Shown: positions 34,328-47,970, numbered from the stretch's first letter. The stretch is DNA of 64,000 nt from Enoplolaimus lenunculus (GCA_030248215.1 JASANG010000403.1:124001-188000); one strand, 5' to 3'. Notes: a model not told the origin generated them from the sequence alone. Translations and numbers: made by a program.

Positions 34328-37300
34328 TCATGCTCCGCGTCCGTTAACTCGAATAAATCTACGGCCGACCACGTTTCTATACAACCGATTTCTTTCCGGA
34401 CAACTGCAGTACTGAGCGTCGTTACCATTTTCACCGTCTGCCCCTGGAACCCCTGGATTTCCAGGCACTCCAGCAGGTCCTGGTTGGCCTGGCTGACCAG
34501 GTGGTCCTGAAAATATTAAATTTTAGATTTATACATGCGCGTTCCCTTCGTTGTCCCCCTCTGGATCTGTCAGTAAGTAGGTTTTTGTACCCGTCGCGTC
34601 ACCTTAGTATTCAGGCTTAAGGTTAAGCCTTCGGCTCAATGTTACACTATTACTTAGGTTTGGGTAACCATTTCTGGAAACCTAAATCTGAGCTTGAACA
34701 CGTGATCCTGAGACCTGATCTATGTGGGCGAAGGGGGAGCCTACACAAGCCCAGTTTGGTTTTAACTAAAATGTTTCTTTGTTGTTAAAATTTTTTTCGT
34801 AGTATATATAATTGTACCCTTAATACATATCTCTATTTTCTTGTTTCCAAAATCTTGGTTGGAGTAGATAGTAGAATTACCATCGTTCGCTGTTTAAACG
34901 TACACTGCAAAAAATGGTGAGTCAAATTGAGTGTCTCGGAAATAGGCTTTTCCTGACTACACAAATTGAGTCAAATTCGATTCACTATGTCGCACGTTTG
35001 AGTCTGACGGGTTAAATTTGACTCAGTTTGTGTAGTCAGGAAAAAAGCCTTTTCCCGAGAGAGTCAATTTGACTCCCCATTTTTTACAGTGTAGTGTTAA
35101 GCTGTAAAAACGGCCGTTTTGTTTTTGATTAGCACTATTCCACTCAGAAACGGGGACTAGCAGGTTTAATTAATTGTTTCTGTGGTGATCACTAAAGTAA
35201 TTTTTAATGTGGGTTGATGCTGAGATTGGATATTATGAGTATGACAAATATTTACGTTACTGTGTGTACCTCGTTCTCCAGGTTCTGCTGGTTTTCCGAC
35301 TTCACCAGGTGGTCCACCTCTTCCCGGAGCTCCGGGCGAACCTTGTGGTCCTGGCGGGCCCGGTTGGCCTGGCTTGTAGCGGATTGCATCAGAGCCTAAA
35401 CATACAGAATATTTTCGATGATTTCCTATTAAAGATATTCTTAAGAGTATGCAACAGGGTCCATTGTGTGTAGAATTAATGCACCCAGGGTCGCGTTGTG
35501 TTTTCGCTATTTCTCACTTTATATATGAAGTCCGTTAAATTTAGCAAATTGAAGGTATTGTGCGTTTATGGACAAGCAATACAATACGAAGTGGCACTTT
35601 TATGAATTTTAGAGAAGGCTGGAGGTTTATTGTTAAAATTCTGCGTTTTGCATGCATCATCGACCCCCCGTAAATGGGATAGGGTTAAGTGGCAGAAAAC
35701 AACGAGTGGGGGTACGAATTGTATTAAATAGTTCAGCACATGTTGCATACTCTTGTCTAAGAGACATATGAAACGCTTGATCGCACTCAGTCATTGCAGA
35801 AAGCTTCCTAGCTAATACGGCAATATTTTGCAATAAAATGCTTACTGATTTGGGTATTGCAAACACGTGTTGGCGCTGCGTTATATCTGGTGTGTTCTGG
35901 CTAATTTTGTTAACAAGTGGAACTAGTATCTTTACAACTGTTTAATAATCCAAGCGCAACGATTCACTGGCTTGTAAAAATTCAGGATATCAATGTTTTA
36001 ACACTAAAATGCATCGATTTACCTTCGCGTCCAGGAGATCCTGGTTTGCCAGATGGCCCAGGTGGTCCTGCAGGACCGGGCTCGCCTTTAGGACCTTGTC
36101 CTCCTGGAGGTGCGTTTGGACCAGGACTGCCAGGTGGACCTTTAGAGCCGTCTTCACCTGAAAACATCAACCATTTTTGCTGACAATTTTTTATGTCGAA
36201 ATGATAAACTATGGAATCTATTTTAGTTCCTTCTACATAGACTGGCTGGCTGAATTTTGGACGTTTTGATGAGTCGCGGGTCGACTAATGTGACCCATTG
36301 CTAGGAAAGTTTATGTCGCTCAGGCGCGTTCTTCAGAATCTATGCTGTTGAGTCAGGACAGATGATGGGTCAGATGGATCTCGGGTTATTTACCGATGCG
36401 TCACGGTGCGTCACGGGTCACACACCATGGTCCTTTTTAATCTCTACTACCAGTTTTAATATTCCGCGGACGCCGTTGGTAACCATCTTCGGAAGTTTCT
36501 TACCAGGTGGTCCGGGCGTTCCAAGTGAACCTGGACGTCCTGGAGGGCATGGTGGGCACATTGCTTTGTCTTCTCTAATATAGTCAACGCCTTCTAATCC
36601 ATCCGGACCGTCTTCTCCAGGCGTTCCTGAAACAGAAACCTGTATAAACTTAACCCAGTCATTTGTACTAAGAGCATACCATTTTTGGGTATATATGTTC
36701 CACCGATTATCGGACCCAACAGCAAGTTACCTTGTATTTAACGTTTGCGAAAAATTTTCATAAAACGTGACATTATGGCCAAAACAATAAGTTATAATTA
36801 TTAGTCTAAGAAGGATCTATTGGTAACTTTCGATGTCTGTAAACATGCAGCTGGAAAAGCTTGCCTGGAGTGGACTTTGACCTTACGGTCTTCAGATCTT
36901 AAAGCGGACGCTCTACCACATCAGCGCACAACCCGCCTCTCTAACGGTCAACAAATTTTAGAAGCAAAATTAGGCAAATAAAATGAGTTGTTGAATTTGC
37001 TAATTTTTAACAAATTTCTGCAATCTGCAAAATGTTGTCAAAAGAACGGCTTAAAGGTTGCATTTTGAAAAACAATTATACCAACGTTAGAATCAAGCTT
37101 GCTGAAAGGCATAACTTTTATGAAATGAACAAGCATTTCACAACCGAAAGTTCACGAACCTTGTGCAACAATGCTACCTTAGCCGCAGTCCGAGCCGGCG
37201 GTCAATTTTCTGCCCGAGCAAAGAGTAGGCCTTCGATTGTACGCCCTGATGTGTTTACAAGTGTACTGCCAGTAAACCTTGTAATGCAGTAAAATACTTT

Positions 37301-39715
37301 TCACTAATCAATATTTCTACATTAATCATGATTCGTTCAAACCGTACCTGGTTCGCCAGGCGTTCCAGAGGTTCCTGGATCACCTGGTGGTCCTGGAGGG
37401 CAGTTGTTTTCTGGGTCACAGTCTAAAATAAAATGCATATATTCTGTTGCGAATGCAGATTAACATGACACTTAATTAGATTGTACTACTTTTAATCTCG
37501 CCTCATTTTGAAATTTTATTTTAAAAGGCACATAAATGCTACCTGGGAGATTGGATAACTAATGCCATTGAGGAAGGTATTAGCGAACACTGAAACAGAA
37601 ACAGGAGAGGATTATAAGCATAAGGGTTGCGCTATAGTTTTGTTGACGACTGGCACCATCCGTCACCCGTACGGTGTCATCCTTCACCGCGCGTCGCCCG
37701 TACGGCGCCGTGCGTCATCGTGCGGTATTGTACGCAAATAACTCACGTACGATACCGTGTCGGGACGCTCGGTGACGGACCACGCCGCAAAACCAGTATA
37801 TCGCAAGCCTAAAAGTTTAAGTCGATTTTGTTCTAAAAACTGTAGAAAAAATAGCAGAGGCAACCAAAATGAAAACTTTCAATGAATTTTGTTAGTTTTG
37901 TTTCAAACACAGCACTGCAGCATACTTGTGTTGTATGAAAGCTATACGATTTTGATTTACAACTAAATTACGATAAAAAACAATTTTGGTATTTCCACAA
38001 CGAAAACATGGAAACAGCGACATAACCTAGGATAAGTTCGGAATCATGAAATCGCATGTATAAATTTTGTGACCTTTAAAATCCAGAAGATTATTCAAAA
38101 ACTAGTAATAGTGCAATTTTGTTGCTTCTTCGAAAATTTCGAAACAATATCTCCTTTATCTCGTGCCTTATGTATACGCCCTTGAACCGAAAAAAAATAT
38201 AATCCAGTTACTCGCTGCTTACTACATATCGGTTGAGCGATCGGGCCTGGAGAGTATGCAGCGCCTCCACGGCCAGTATTTGCTTCGTCTAATAATTCGG
38301 CACGAACAGAGGGTTGTGGGATCGGTTGAATAACTGTTATCGGACAGCAAACTTGGAACCATGGGATCTCGGCTCGTGTGCATCGATAGCCTTGAGGGCA
38401 CGGTGTTACGGCGCAACGGATTAGCTCTTTGCGGACGTCTCTGAGCGGCAGGCTGCCATCGAAACATTGGTGTTGTTTTTCTTCGGAAAACAGTTGTGCT
38501 GAAACAACAAAAAACGAAATTTGACCCAGTTTCTCTATACTAATATGTTCTAACGAATATCGCGCTATATACAGCAGCTCCGCTTGTGGAACCGATGGTC
38601 TTTTCTGTAAAAATTATGTGTGCAATACGCTTTGCGTATGCTGTTTCAAACGTTACGTAATGATAAGAAAGTTTCCAATCCAAACGACTTTAAAATTTTA
38701 ATTTATCAATAGGTCAAATTACTGGATGAAAATAAGCCCAAATATGTGAAAATTTTCAAAATCGAATCATTTTTGGACAATTGCTGAGTTGTGAAAAGAC
38801 GGGTTCACTGAACTGTACCTTCTCAGAATCAAAAATACTTCATTATTGTATAGAAAAGACATCAGTGGACCTGAATCAGAAGATGCCCCTGAAACTCTAT
38901 GATGTTGGCATGTTTTGCGGACGTACACGTACTTGAAAACGTAGTTTGTATAGGAGAAAATTGGCTAAAATTCAGTTGTACCATACACATAAAGCCCCAT
39001 GGTGGGACACTTACGTGTTACACACAGAAGGTCTTACTGATGCAACTTCCGTATTGAAGGTAAAAATTAATTTTGAACTGCTATCTGCAGTTGTGCGCGC
39101 TTTGCGTTTTCTTCCTAACAGCCAATAAGTCAGACTTTTCAAACTGCACCTACCTTGTCGCTTTTCTGGTCTTGAAAAACTGGAACCTTCTTGTAGCAAT
39201 TCTTCCCAAAGCTCGTCGGTATGCGTCTGAAATATGCATTAATAATTGTATGTTTAAACCTATTTGTAGAAACCAAATACAATGTTTAAATTTTTGTAAA
39301 ACCCAATAACATGGAAAACATAGTTGCAAATCTGACCAAAGTTGGAATCAATTGGGGGGTGTGTTTACTTTGTAACCAACCGGAAATTTTTCTGACAACT
39401 CCTGGACATTAATCGAGAAAAGACAGCTTTTACTCCTAAATCTTCTTTCCCTCCGATTAACGTCTAAATTGAATTTGAATTTATTCAAAGTGTACAGACA
39501 CAAAATACTTGCTACCACAAACGATTGAACGTTAATAAAAAGCAAACCTTTATTTCTCGAGCTTCTATCCCAAGCTCAGTTTCAAGGGATGAAATAGTTT
39601 GAAACGCGATCGGAAATGAGAGTAACGCAGTGACTAGTGAAAGTATAGCCAAAGCACTGCATGTCCACGCGAATAAGTATAGCTTATCGTCTGATTTATA
39701 GCTATTATTGGACAT
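34328..39715 (-). CDS. Nematode cuticle collagen with lustrin-like cysteine module
   Basis: Eight exons, 383 residues, all introns GT-AG and phase-consistent: 39548-39715, 39154-39226, 38226-38498, 37348-37422, 36504-36626, 36023-36157, 35270-35395, 34328-34506. Residues 1-56 are the cuticle collagen N-terminal block with a membrane/signal segment at 12-38. RPEKRQ (75-80) matches the subtilisin-type processing site of cuticle collagens. Residues 92-133 form a six-cysteine module (C92, C109, C114, C120, C131, C132; CPQGYRC ... CCP) like the lustrin cysteine-rich repeat. Gly-X-Y triplets run from about 179 to 355 in five exons, broken once by [17 protein letters not shown] and once by DAIRYK. 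The end, [12 protein letters not shown], is the usual cuticle collagen C-terminal cysteine block. Secreted, trimeric, cross-linked into cuticle. Introns of 0.3-0.9 kb contain foldback elements. Confidence 0.95.
34901..35093. mobile_element. Foldback MITE, TA-flanked, in collagen intron 7
   Basis: Almost entirely an inverted repeat: left CACTGCAAAAAATGGTGAGT, right complement ending CCATTTTTTACAGTG, flanked by TA. Arms of about 75 bases include GACTACACAAATTGAGTCAA. A related, shorter copy lies at 43321-43435. Confidence 0.85.
36868..36945 (-). tRNA. tRNA-like sequence in collagen intron 4, probably a pseudogene
   Basis: On the minus strand GCGCTGATGTGGTAGAGCG resembles a D arm with A box and GGTCAAAGTCC a degenerate B box about 35 bases further on. 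The anticodon stem is poor. A tRNA-derived SINE head or tRNA pseudogene is more likely than a working gene. Confidence 0.35.
37629..37804. mobile_element. CpG-rich foldback element in collagen intron 3
   Basis: Imperfect inverted ends (GCGCTATAGTTTTG and complement of ACTGGTTTTGCGGC, about 40 bases each) surround a strikingly CpG-rich core with repeated CGTACGG and CGTCAC words. It stands out sharply from AT-rich introns. Confidence 0.55.
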
Positions 39716-42700
39716 AGTTTTGTGAGTTACTATATTAAAACTAATATTCTAAAACGTACAAATCAAGCTGAAGGCCGAAACTGAATAATGCCAAACGCGC
39801 TCCGACAGACAACGTCAAACTCACATGACAAAATTCTGCGAAAACCATCAGCCGAAATTTGTAAGCTTAGGTTTGAAATTTATTAGCCTAAACCTTAACC
39901 TGAAATGTGGGCGGAAGTTCATCAGAAAAGCCTTAAAATTTAATATTCATTGGCGAACCGAAGTTGGATAAGCGTAGAGCATCCAATTATACCTGGGTAT
40001 CACATTTAAAAATTAACAAAAGTATATCTAGGAAGAAACTCAAATGTAAACAAAATTTAAAGCCTCAAGACTGTAGTGGTTTTTGATTTAAGCGAAATGA
40101 CTGTGACTATAGACGAAATTAAAGTTAACGGTAAGAGAGTTTCAGACACGCACCCCCAAATATTCTCTAAAGTTGGCAAGATAGGTCGTCAGCTGATGAT
40201 AAGTTGTCAATTTGGAACCAACAAACATTGAGTTTCGAAATTGTTCATATTTTTGGTATTAAATAACCCTGCCTCTGTCTGAATTTTGAAACTTGTAGCT
40301 TTTGTATTTAGTTTGTTTGAGAACCTATAAAATTTAAGCATTTACGCGTACTAAAGCTTCGTTACCTATCGGTTAATACTGACCACTTAAAATTAGCAAC
40401 GCTGCTGTGTTTACAAGTGTCGTGAAAAATTAGAATATCGGTCATACAATTCAAAATATTGATCATAAATTAATTTGAAGGCAAATGATTTTAATTTTTG
40501 ATTCGTCAAGTTTGTGATTTTAAATTAAAAACAATATGAAGTATACATTTTAAATTTCACATATTAACTGCAGTCAAAATTTCAGCGCATCCAAGCTCAA
40601 AAAAATCGCGTTGCTAACGGCAAGATTGCATTTACACGAAATGCAATATAATTATATGCAGTTTTTTTACTCCTGTAAAAATGTTTAAATTTGCAGTGAT
40701 TAACCCTCTCCCGTATGAATTGATGAACGTTTGTAAAACAACCGAAAAAGTATTTTTAAAGTCTTTTAGGATTTTTATATTAATTACAAACATACCAATC
40801 ATGTATATATCGATATGCACCAATGACGCAGCTTTTATTTCGAAAATTGAAAATAATTGAAGATTAGTTACACTGTCTTTAAAGGGTGTTCAGCTAAATC
40901 GCTGATATGATGCTATATGTTCAAGTTTTGCTGAAGATTTAATTCGGTCTATACAGCTCCCGATATGACCACATTTCAACAAAAAATTTCATTTCATAAT
41001 AGTCGTCTCGTACATTTCCTCGCATAATTTAAGTCTAAAGGATTTGGTGTTTTCGTGTGCTTAAACAATGGTTTCTGCTCAGACAGGGTTTATTGATATC
41101 TTCCAAAGGCATAAAGTCTAAAAAGCCTAAGCATGTGAAGAAATGTCCAAGAGCGTATATTTACATTATCATTTGTTGCCAGCGCCCTCCCTCAGCTGGT
41201 GACTCTGGTTTCACTGCCGGCTTGTATCAAAGCTTATGTGCAAAGATCTGTAAATTCGATTCTAAAAATTTTCCTCTTAACTACGATTAGTTGTTATTTG
41301 AAGTTGATAAATTACAGCTTTGATTATCAATTTTTATTGAGCAATTTGCAATGCTGACAGAAATGAATAAATGTTGGTCCGTAATAGTTCATAAGCTATT
41401 TCAGCACATTGGTAAAGACAGTAAGTTCCTCTGCTCCGGTAACTTGGCCAAACGTCATCCGGCCACCCAGTGCGCCGAGCGTTCGAAAGCAGGGTCGGCT
41501 GTCTATTAAATCATCTCAGAATGCTTCGCTTAGTACTGGTGACTCTAGCGGTCAAATGTTTTCAGACCCGAGAAGGAGTTGAAAATTTACTGTCTAATTT
41601 TAGCACGCAATACCTGCCGAAATAGACTGTATTCATACATCGACCGGCAATATCAAGGGCAGATTTTGAGACCGACCTAAAACTCACATAACGAAAACCT
41701 TGTTAAAACCACGAACGTTTTGCGTACTCCAAGCTTTTTCCATAACCAAAATTTTATTTGCCACATTTGAGAAACATTCTCAAGCGGCATATAAACATTC
41801 TCAGAGCCATGATAAGCGGTAGGTATGCGCAGGCGACAGCTGTACTTCACGGGGCTTCCTAAATAATTTCTTATATAGGTAAGGCATGCAGAATACCTAA
41901 AAATTGCAGAAAATGCTCCTGCAACAGCTTATTTAAAATTTCCATTACGGGATCGCTCTTGCACTCCATAATACAATATATGCTGGTGCTGGTGCCCAAG
42001 ATGACGGCAATAAAGTTTAGCAGAGTAAAGTAGTCAGTTAAAATATGTGAATATTGATACAATCAACTATAATTATAATGATTATAGCCACGTCACGTTC
42101 ATCCTGTTCAAACTGCGTTGTCTTTATAAACACTGTTTTAGTCAAAAACTGTCAAATGTGCAAAAAATTTTGCTCGTTTTATATAAAGCGATGAATTAAA
42201 AACATTTCATTCACATGGCGTGAAATAAAAACTTTCATCATCGGACTTATCAGTGGCGAAAACTTAATTTTTATTTTGTTTTGGGTGAAATAAAAGTATC
42301 ATAATTTATTATTTAACATCGATGGATAAAAATGTTAAATACCGCTTGTAATCTGAACTAACGCTCAATATGCTTCTATAAAATAATCAAAAATTAAAAA
42401 TTCTAAAGCTTTTAACCCGAGCACTGAAAAATGCAACGCGCGTTGGTGCATTTTGTTCTACGCAAACAATGGTGACTGGCATACATTCAGCTATAACTAA
42501 ACAGCCATTGCTTGTACCAAGAGTCGAAAATGGCTCTTAGTCAAGAGTATGTAAATGATACCTGCTTTGCCGTTGTACAAAATGAACCAGGACACGCTGT
42601 GTCTTTGAGCTACTCCAGCCCATATTTCAGGAATTAGCATACATCAATGACACACGCGAAAATAAATGAGAATTGTAAACTGCGCTAAGAATACATGCGG

Positions 42701-43320
42701 AGGTGTATTCTAGCACGCAGTACAATAAATAATATTTGATTTTGTCTCTTTAAAACCCACTTAGAAATGGAGAACTGCCAAATACGCAACGTGCGCTGGG
42801 TACATTCTTTTCAAAACAGCATTTCTTAAGTTGCATACTGTTATCTAAGACTGTGTTTCATCCACTCTTGCTACTACCAAAGCCGAAAGTTGCAACTCTA
42901 TAGCGTATAGATGACACATTTTGTTAAAAATTAAAAATTAAACATTCTGAAAATGAAGGTATGAAATACACCAAAGTACTAAACTGTTAAAATATCAAAA
43001 GTTCTACTCAACTATCGAGGTAAAACGCACAAATGGTTTTCGGTCCAAAAGTATTAATTGAACTCAATTTTTTGTGGCGAGAACAACAAAGATAAATTGT
43101 ACAAAATGAGCAGAGTTGAATTATGAATTTCAGTAATGCTAAAGGTTATTGTGGTTCCTTCTGATTGAATATTATTACAAAATGGTCCATTCTCATAAAT
43201 GGACATTGAATTGAAAACAAACAACCAGAAAATTTACGGTAAAACATCGATTTTATAACATTTTTAGCAACTAAGTGTTTGTGTAACTTCATGCAAAAAG
43301 TCCACAAAAGCAACTTCGAA

Positions 43321-43435
43321 GAAAATGGTGAGTCAAAGTGACTCTCTCCAAAATAGGCTTTCGGGATTATACAAATTGAGTGGCACTCAGTTTGTGTAGT
43401 CCAGAAAAGCCTATTTCAGAGAGAGTCAATTTACA
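43321..43435. mobile_element. Foldback MITE, second copy of the 34901 family
   Basis: Inverted arms GGTGAGTCAAAGTGACTCTC to AAATTGAGT and complement CTCAGTTTGTGTAGTCC to GAGAGTCAATT share arm sequence with 34901-35093. Outer ends are lost and the loop is very short. Confidence 0.7.
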
Positions 43436-44684
43436 GCACGTGTAATCGCGGTGTAGCGTCATGCGCACCGAATTTTCTCTTACACCACTCCAAACGGGGG
43501 GCGGGGGTGTATGCCATAGGTATAATCAAAACTATATTCGAAACTTTGTGGTGAGTTCATTGATTCGAACATATTACATTTAATATAGCGTATTATTCTG
43601 AAGGTGTAGATGTCGTTAATACCCCACCTCAATCAGGGGGGTTGATGTGTATAGATTAAGAAGTGTCGTACTCTCTTCCATGATACTCTCTTGGTGATAC
43701 TAATACAATTTCAAATATATTGATTCAATTTGGTAATGAAACGGTCCGATCCTTGTCACTGTCAATCTGAATAGATCTTACCTTAAATCGCGGATCGGAC
43801 AGATTAGAACCGATGCCGAACCACATTACTAGTGCGTAGCCAGCATATCAAGTCCTGCTGAAATCAAGACTAATGCAGGTTCAGAAATATGGCGGGTTGC
43901 AAGCAAATGTTTTTGCCGTTGTATTTGCAACAGTTCATGATCCATTTAGTTACTTGGAGTTTAACTCTAGCGCATCGTATGAGCAAATCGCACACTTTTA
44001 GCCATGGTTGTTTCGCCACCTTATCTTAGTATTTTCTGGCAGTGTCACCAAAGACGACGTGTCTGAAACAAAAATACGGGGTTAGAGATAGTGATTGGCA
44101 TTGGATATTTTTTCAGATTCGGAAATGCGGCAATTCTTGCGGGATATTTATCCTGATATGCGGATATACGAAATTAAAATTTCTATTTTATATCCGAAAC
44201 TCAATAGTGCATTTTTTGGGTTTCCTAACCTCAATTTTTGTTTCCTAACCTCTTGTTTTAGCTTCTTGGTCCGAAGGAGGTTGCCTGATATGCAATCTGA
44301 TTGTTATGTGCGTAAAACCTACAATTCTAAAAATCGCCAATGCAACTGCCTAAATAGTTCTTTGTATTCGGTTTAGAAGATTGCTGCTAACTATTAACAA
44401 ATACTTATGTTGGCCACCTGAAATTCAGTTGATTAGGTTCGTCTCCATCTGTTTTAATACATTGCAACAGAGATTCTATTGAATATCACCCATCCCTTGA
44501 ACTATATATACATGAGTCGTTTTACGTCCCAAGAAGAAAGAACCACATTGAAATATACTTACGCTAATAATCGTACAATCATCAGCCCTTGATACTTTCA
44601 GGGGTGCCACGCTTTTAGCGAAGATCCAGAAATTTCTGTCAGAAGGGCGTGCCTCGCGAATGCATGAAATGCAATTTTTCGTCA

Positions 44685-44865
44685 AGAAATTTTTGTACGA
44701 AAAATTGTAAGGTAGGAACCTTTTTATTTTTTACAAAAAATTTTCTGAAAGAAAAAATTGTTTGGTTGGACCTTATCGTTTTATCACAAAAAATTTTCTG
44801 ATGGGAAAATAGTAAAGAGGGACTTACCATTTTACCACGAAAGAATTTCTGACGTGGGCGTACAT
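44685..44865. repeat. Three to four tandem repeats of about 55-58 bases
   Basis: Units centre on ACAAAAAATTTTCTGA followed by a GGTxGGACCTT-like word. A related stretch in the opposite sense lies at about 51745-51890. Confidence 0.6.
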
Positions 44866-44988
44866 CCCTTTTCCTTCCTCTGGATCTCCTATTTTCGGCT
44901 TTATCACCAGACCATAATAGAGCAGGCTTAAAATTTAGACTATTTTTTTCACTTCGGTTAGGCTTAAGCTTTGTTTTCGCCCTGTATT

Positions 44989-45327
44989 TACAGTAGCGTC
45001 CCGAACACGAGAGAAGGTAACAAGAGAGGGGTCACATTTTGAGTCCCAATGAATAGTATTCCGTATAGCTAATAAGAGTCCGTAAGCGAACAGAGTTCCT
45101 AACCCCTAATTAGACTCCATAAATGTCAATTATCCCTAATTGTAGCACATAAATAACTCTAGGACCAAATAAGTTAAGCTGGAAACTTTAAAGCGTTTTT
45201 AAGTTTTGAAAGTACATTCCTAAATATAACCTTACATTATCGCTCAAGCTATTGACTCCGAATAACGGGGAACCCTCTGGAGAAGCCAAATAAATATCAG
45301 TCCCTCTTTATTCGGGTCACTACAGTA
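44989..45327. mobile_element. Mariner-type MITE, copy E, internally deleted
   Basis: TA-flanked with ends CAGTAGCGTCCCGAACACGA and complement of CGGGTCACTACAG. At 339 bases it lacks about 80-110 bases of the interior seen in other copies. Opposite orientation to copy A. Confidence 0.8.
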
Positions 45328-46419
45328 TGCTAGGAAGCTTAAACTTAGTGATGTTTTGGTTGTTAAATCGCAAAAAGTAATAGTGGTCCAAAACTTCAAG
45401 ACACACTCTAGTCTTATCTCGAAACATGATGTCGATTTGGCACCACACATCCTCCCCTTATGATTTCAATAGAATTCTAATTTTTGAAAACTTTAATTGA
45501 ATACATACTTTCACTTTTGGTAATTTTATATCGACTACTGTGACTCAGATTTCAATACAGAATTCCTTTTCGTTAGGTTAAGTTACTTTACTGGTGAAAC
45601 AACGCAAATTAAAAAAATTACACAATACCATTTCAGATATCCGGTGGATATCCAGATACATGCTTCTTTTAGGATACATATCCGAAAATTTTTCATTCTG
45701 GATATCCGGTACCCATCTATAGTTAGAAAGAGCTTGTGTAAATTGCAATTTTGGTGCAATAGGTACACGGCGAGGGTCAAATTTGGGGGAAGGGTAAACG
45801 GCGCAACAGGGATACTTGATTCAAACGAAATTTTCCAAAAATGCTGAAATTTTCCATAAGAATGCAATAACAAATATTTTCAATACATTCTTAAGTTTAT
45901 CAGTTTCATTTAATAATAAATTTCAAGCGCATAAAGTAGCATTTCCCGTTTTAGAAAACTATGAATCAATTAAGCTTTATCTATAAGACGTTATTAACAG
46001 TTTTCTTACGTAAAGTACCAACTTAATTTCTCAACCCAGAGTATTTTAAGTGCTAAAGGAGTTAAACTGTTATTGACCGATTCTCGATGATTTCAACTCG
46101 CAAAAACATTCTTTAAATGTCTGCCCCACACGTTAAGTTTCCTGGAATTCTCAAAAGAACATTGAAGCATTCTTGTTGGGGTGTCCGCTGTTTGAAGGAT
46201 CCTTCGAGAACTGATGTTCTGAGTACAGAAAAAATTCTTAGTTTACAAAACGTCGGAAAAATCCGTGGTGTCAAATGCGTTTTTAAAGTCCAGTTTCCTC
46301 CAATTATCTTCTTACTGATTTATCTATAATATATACATATATATGTATAGATACATATATATTTCAGGTTGAATATCAAATAAACTAGCAAAGGACTGAA
46401 CCAAAAAACAGCGTCAAAG
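45328..46419. other. Intergenic, nothing recognised
   Basis: Words containing GGATATCCGG recur at 45635-45715. No gene seen. Ends in a TA-rich tract (46320-46370) at the border of the Penelope copy. Confidence 0.4.
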
Positions 46420-47817
46420 AAAATTATCTTAAGATGTGGAATGTATGACAATTAGATTGAACATTTAATATTGGTCTACGTTCTCTGATGAAAATAGACT
46501 CCAAAAAATAGAGGGCCATCGAAGAACGAAATTTAGAAACTTCCCGCGGAGCTGATGCTAAAATAGAGAAGTCATTGTAATCACAATTGTGATTATTTTG
46601 GTTACAGTGTTCAGATAATGCGGATTTCAGTTTCACACTAGAAACTGTTTTTCGAGTGTCCTGTCCAAGATCAGTTTATCCTCACAAAATCTTTTAAATA
46701 GTTGTCGGGATGTGGACCCGATGTAGTCCTGTGGACAACAGGAACATGTAAACCTATAAACACCCTGTGAGCGTAACCACTCTGGGACAGGATCCTTAGT
46801 AACAAACACTGAGCCTACTTTTCTATGATTATAAACCACAATGCGTGTTTGAACGTTGGAGTTTTCAAAAAGCTTGCTACATAGCTTGGTTAGTTGTTTT
46901 TTAACAAACGGACTATGTGAGCCGAAATGTGGGATTCGTAAGACAAAAAACTGTACCTTGTTTCCTTGTTCTGGTCTGGTGGAGGCGTTGCTATCTGGTT
47001 CTGTTTGGCCTCTGGTGGAGTCAACAGTCGTCGCTTCCGCGGCATAATTAATAGTTGGCTCGTTAACCGGTATATTATGAAAACAGTTAACACTGGTAGA
47101 TGGATGTGGTTGTTCTATTGCAAAACAATTGAAATCAGTGCTGCTGTTGTTGACAATGTCCGACGATAACCATTGGGAGCTATCCGATTGGGATCGTGTT
47201 CCTAGTTTTTTGTTTAAGAAATTACTGAACATTCGTTCGACAATAAATATTGGGAAATTATTGGTTTTGAAAAATTTATCAGAAAATGGAGCCCATTTCT
47301 AATGTTACAGTCAATAGAAGAAATCTCAAAACATCTGAAAAGAAGACAATTAGATTGACCTTATACCTTGTTGGCATAAAGCGTCTAAAATTAAGAATCA
47401 CATTTGAGTATGTCGACTTTCTAAAAAGACCTGTCGACACCTCACAAGATTGTGGGACCTATATGATTTTCACATCTACAAATGAAATTCTGTTATTTTC
47501 AATTTCACTCGTAAACGCAATTTTTTTGTGTTGCGAATTTATGAAATTTTTAAATTTTTCAAAATCGGTGTTCTTGTGCCAAACGGGTTAATTCGGTTAG
47601 CCATGTCAGTGGACATGGCTTGACGGTGTTCGTAACTAATAGTATATTTATATAGGTTTTCCAGATTTTCATTCCGGCCCTGAAAAACATCCGGGTTGGC
47701 TAATATAGAATCAACTTTGGCGATATAGTCAGTACGATTCAAAACGACTAGACCATTGCCCTTATTTGGTTTTATAATGATAAGGGATTTATCCTGACTT
47801 AGGTTTCAAAGTGCAGA
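46420..47817 (-). mobile_element. Penelope-like retroelement, left arm (minus), truncated
   Basis: Minus-strand pieces match a Penelope-like element in order: the N-terminal RT region (KPNKGNGLVVLNRTDYI at about 47715-47770), the thumb-side stretch (STGLFRKSTYSN, then MPTRYKVNLI, about 47340-47450), and a long frame (46633-47232) ending with the linker FFVLRIPHFGSHSPFVKKQL and a GIY-YIG endonuclease start (VYRFTCSCCPQDYIGSTSRQ). The core RT with the catalytic YxDD was not seen between the first two, so the copy is internally deleted. Forms a head-to-head inverted pair with the copy at 47971-49350. Confidence 0.75.
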
Positions 47818-47970
47818 AAAGAAAGGTGGCTAATTTTTTTACTATGGACAGCTTGAACTTGGTTTCGTTTGTGTTTGACGTATCACCTGACGTATGAACA
47901 CAACACGAGTTTGTCCAAGTAGGTCATGTGATTTTGAAGCCCCCAATATTCCCATGAAAGTAAAATATGC

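Larger units (their letters stand above)
39716..44988. other. Large gene-free stretch
   Basis: Over 5 kb of AT-rich DNA with no protein-like frame. It contains the foldback copy at 43321-43435, TTAGGC-type words near 39870-39905 and 44925-44975, two diverged roughly 145-base direct repeats (about 42415-42560 and 42765-42910) and a piggyBac-like left end at 40697 (TTAACCCTCTCCC) with no partner found. Confidence 0.45.

Noticed and set aside
38222-38467. 81-codon minus-strand frame
   Set aside because: It is an alternative frame of collagen exon 3; the phase-consistent reading is the cysteine module.
42415-42910. Two similar 145-base segments as a gene duplication
   Set aside because: Both are AT-rich with no shared open frame and only loose similarity.
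46856-47169. Plus-strand frames at 46.9-47.2 kb and their mirror at 48.65-48.96 kb
   Set aside because: They are antisense shadows of the Penelope-like linker frame; they appear twice only because the element is present as an inverted pair.
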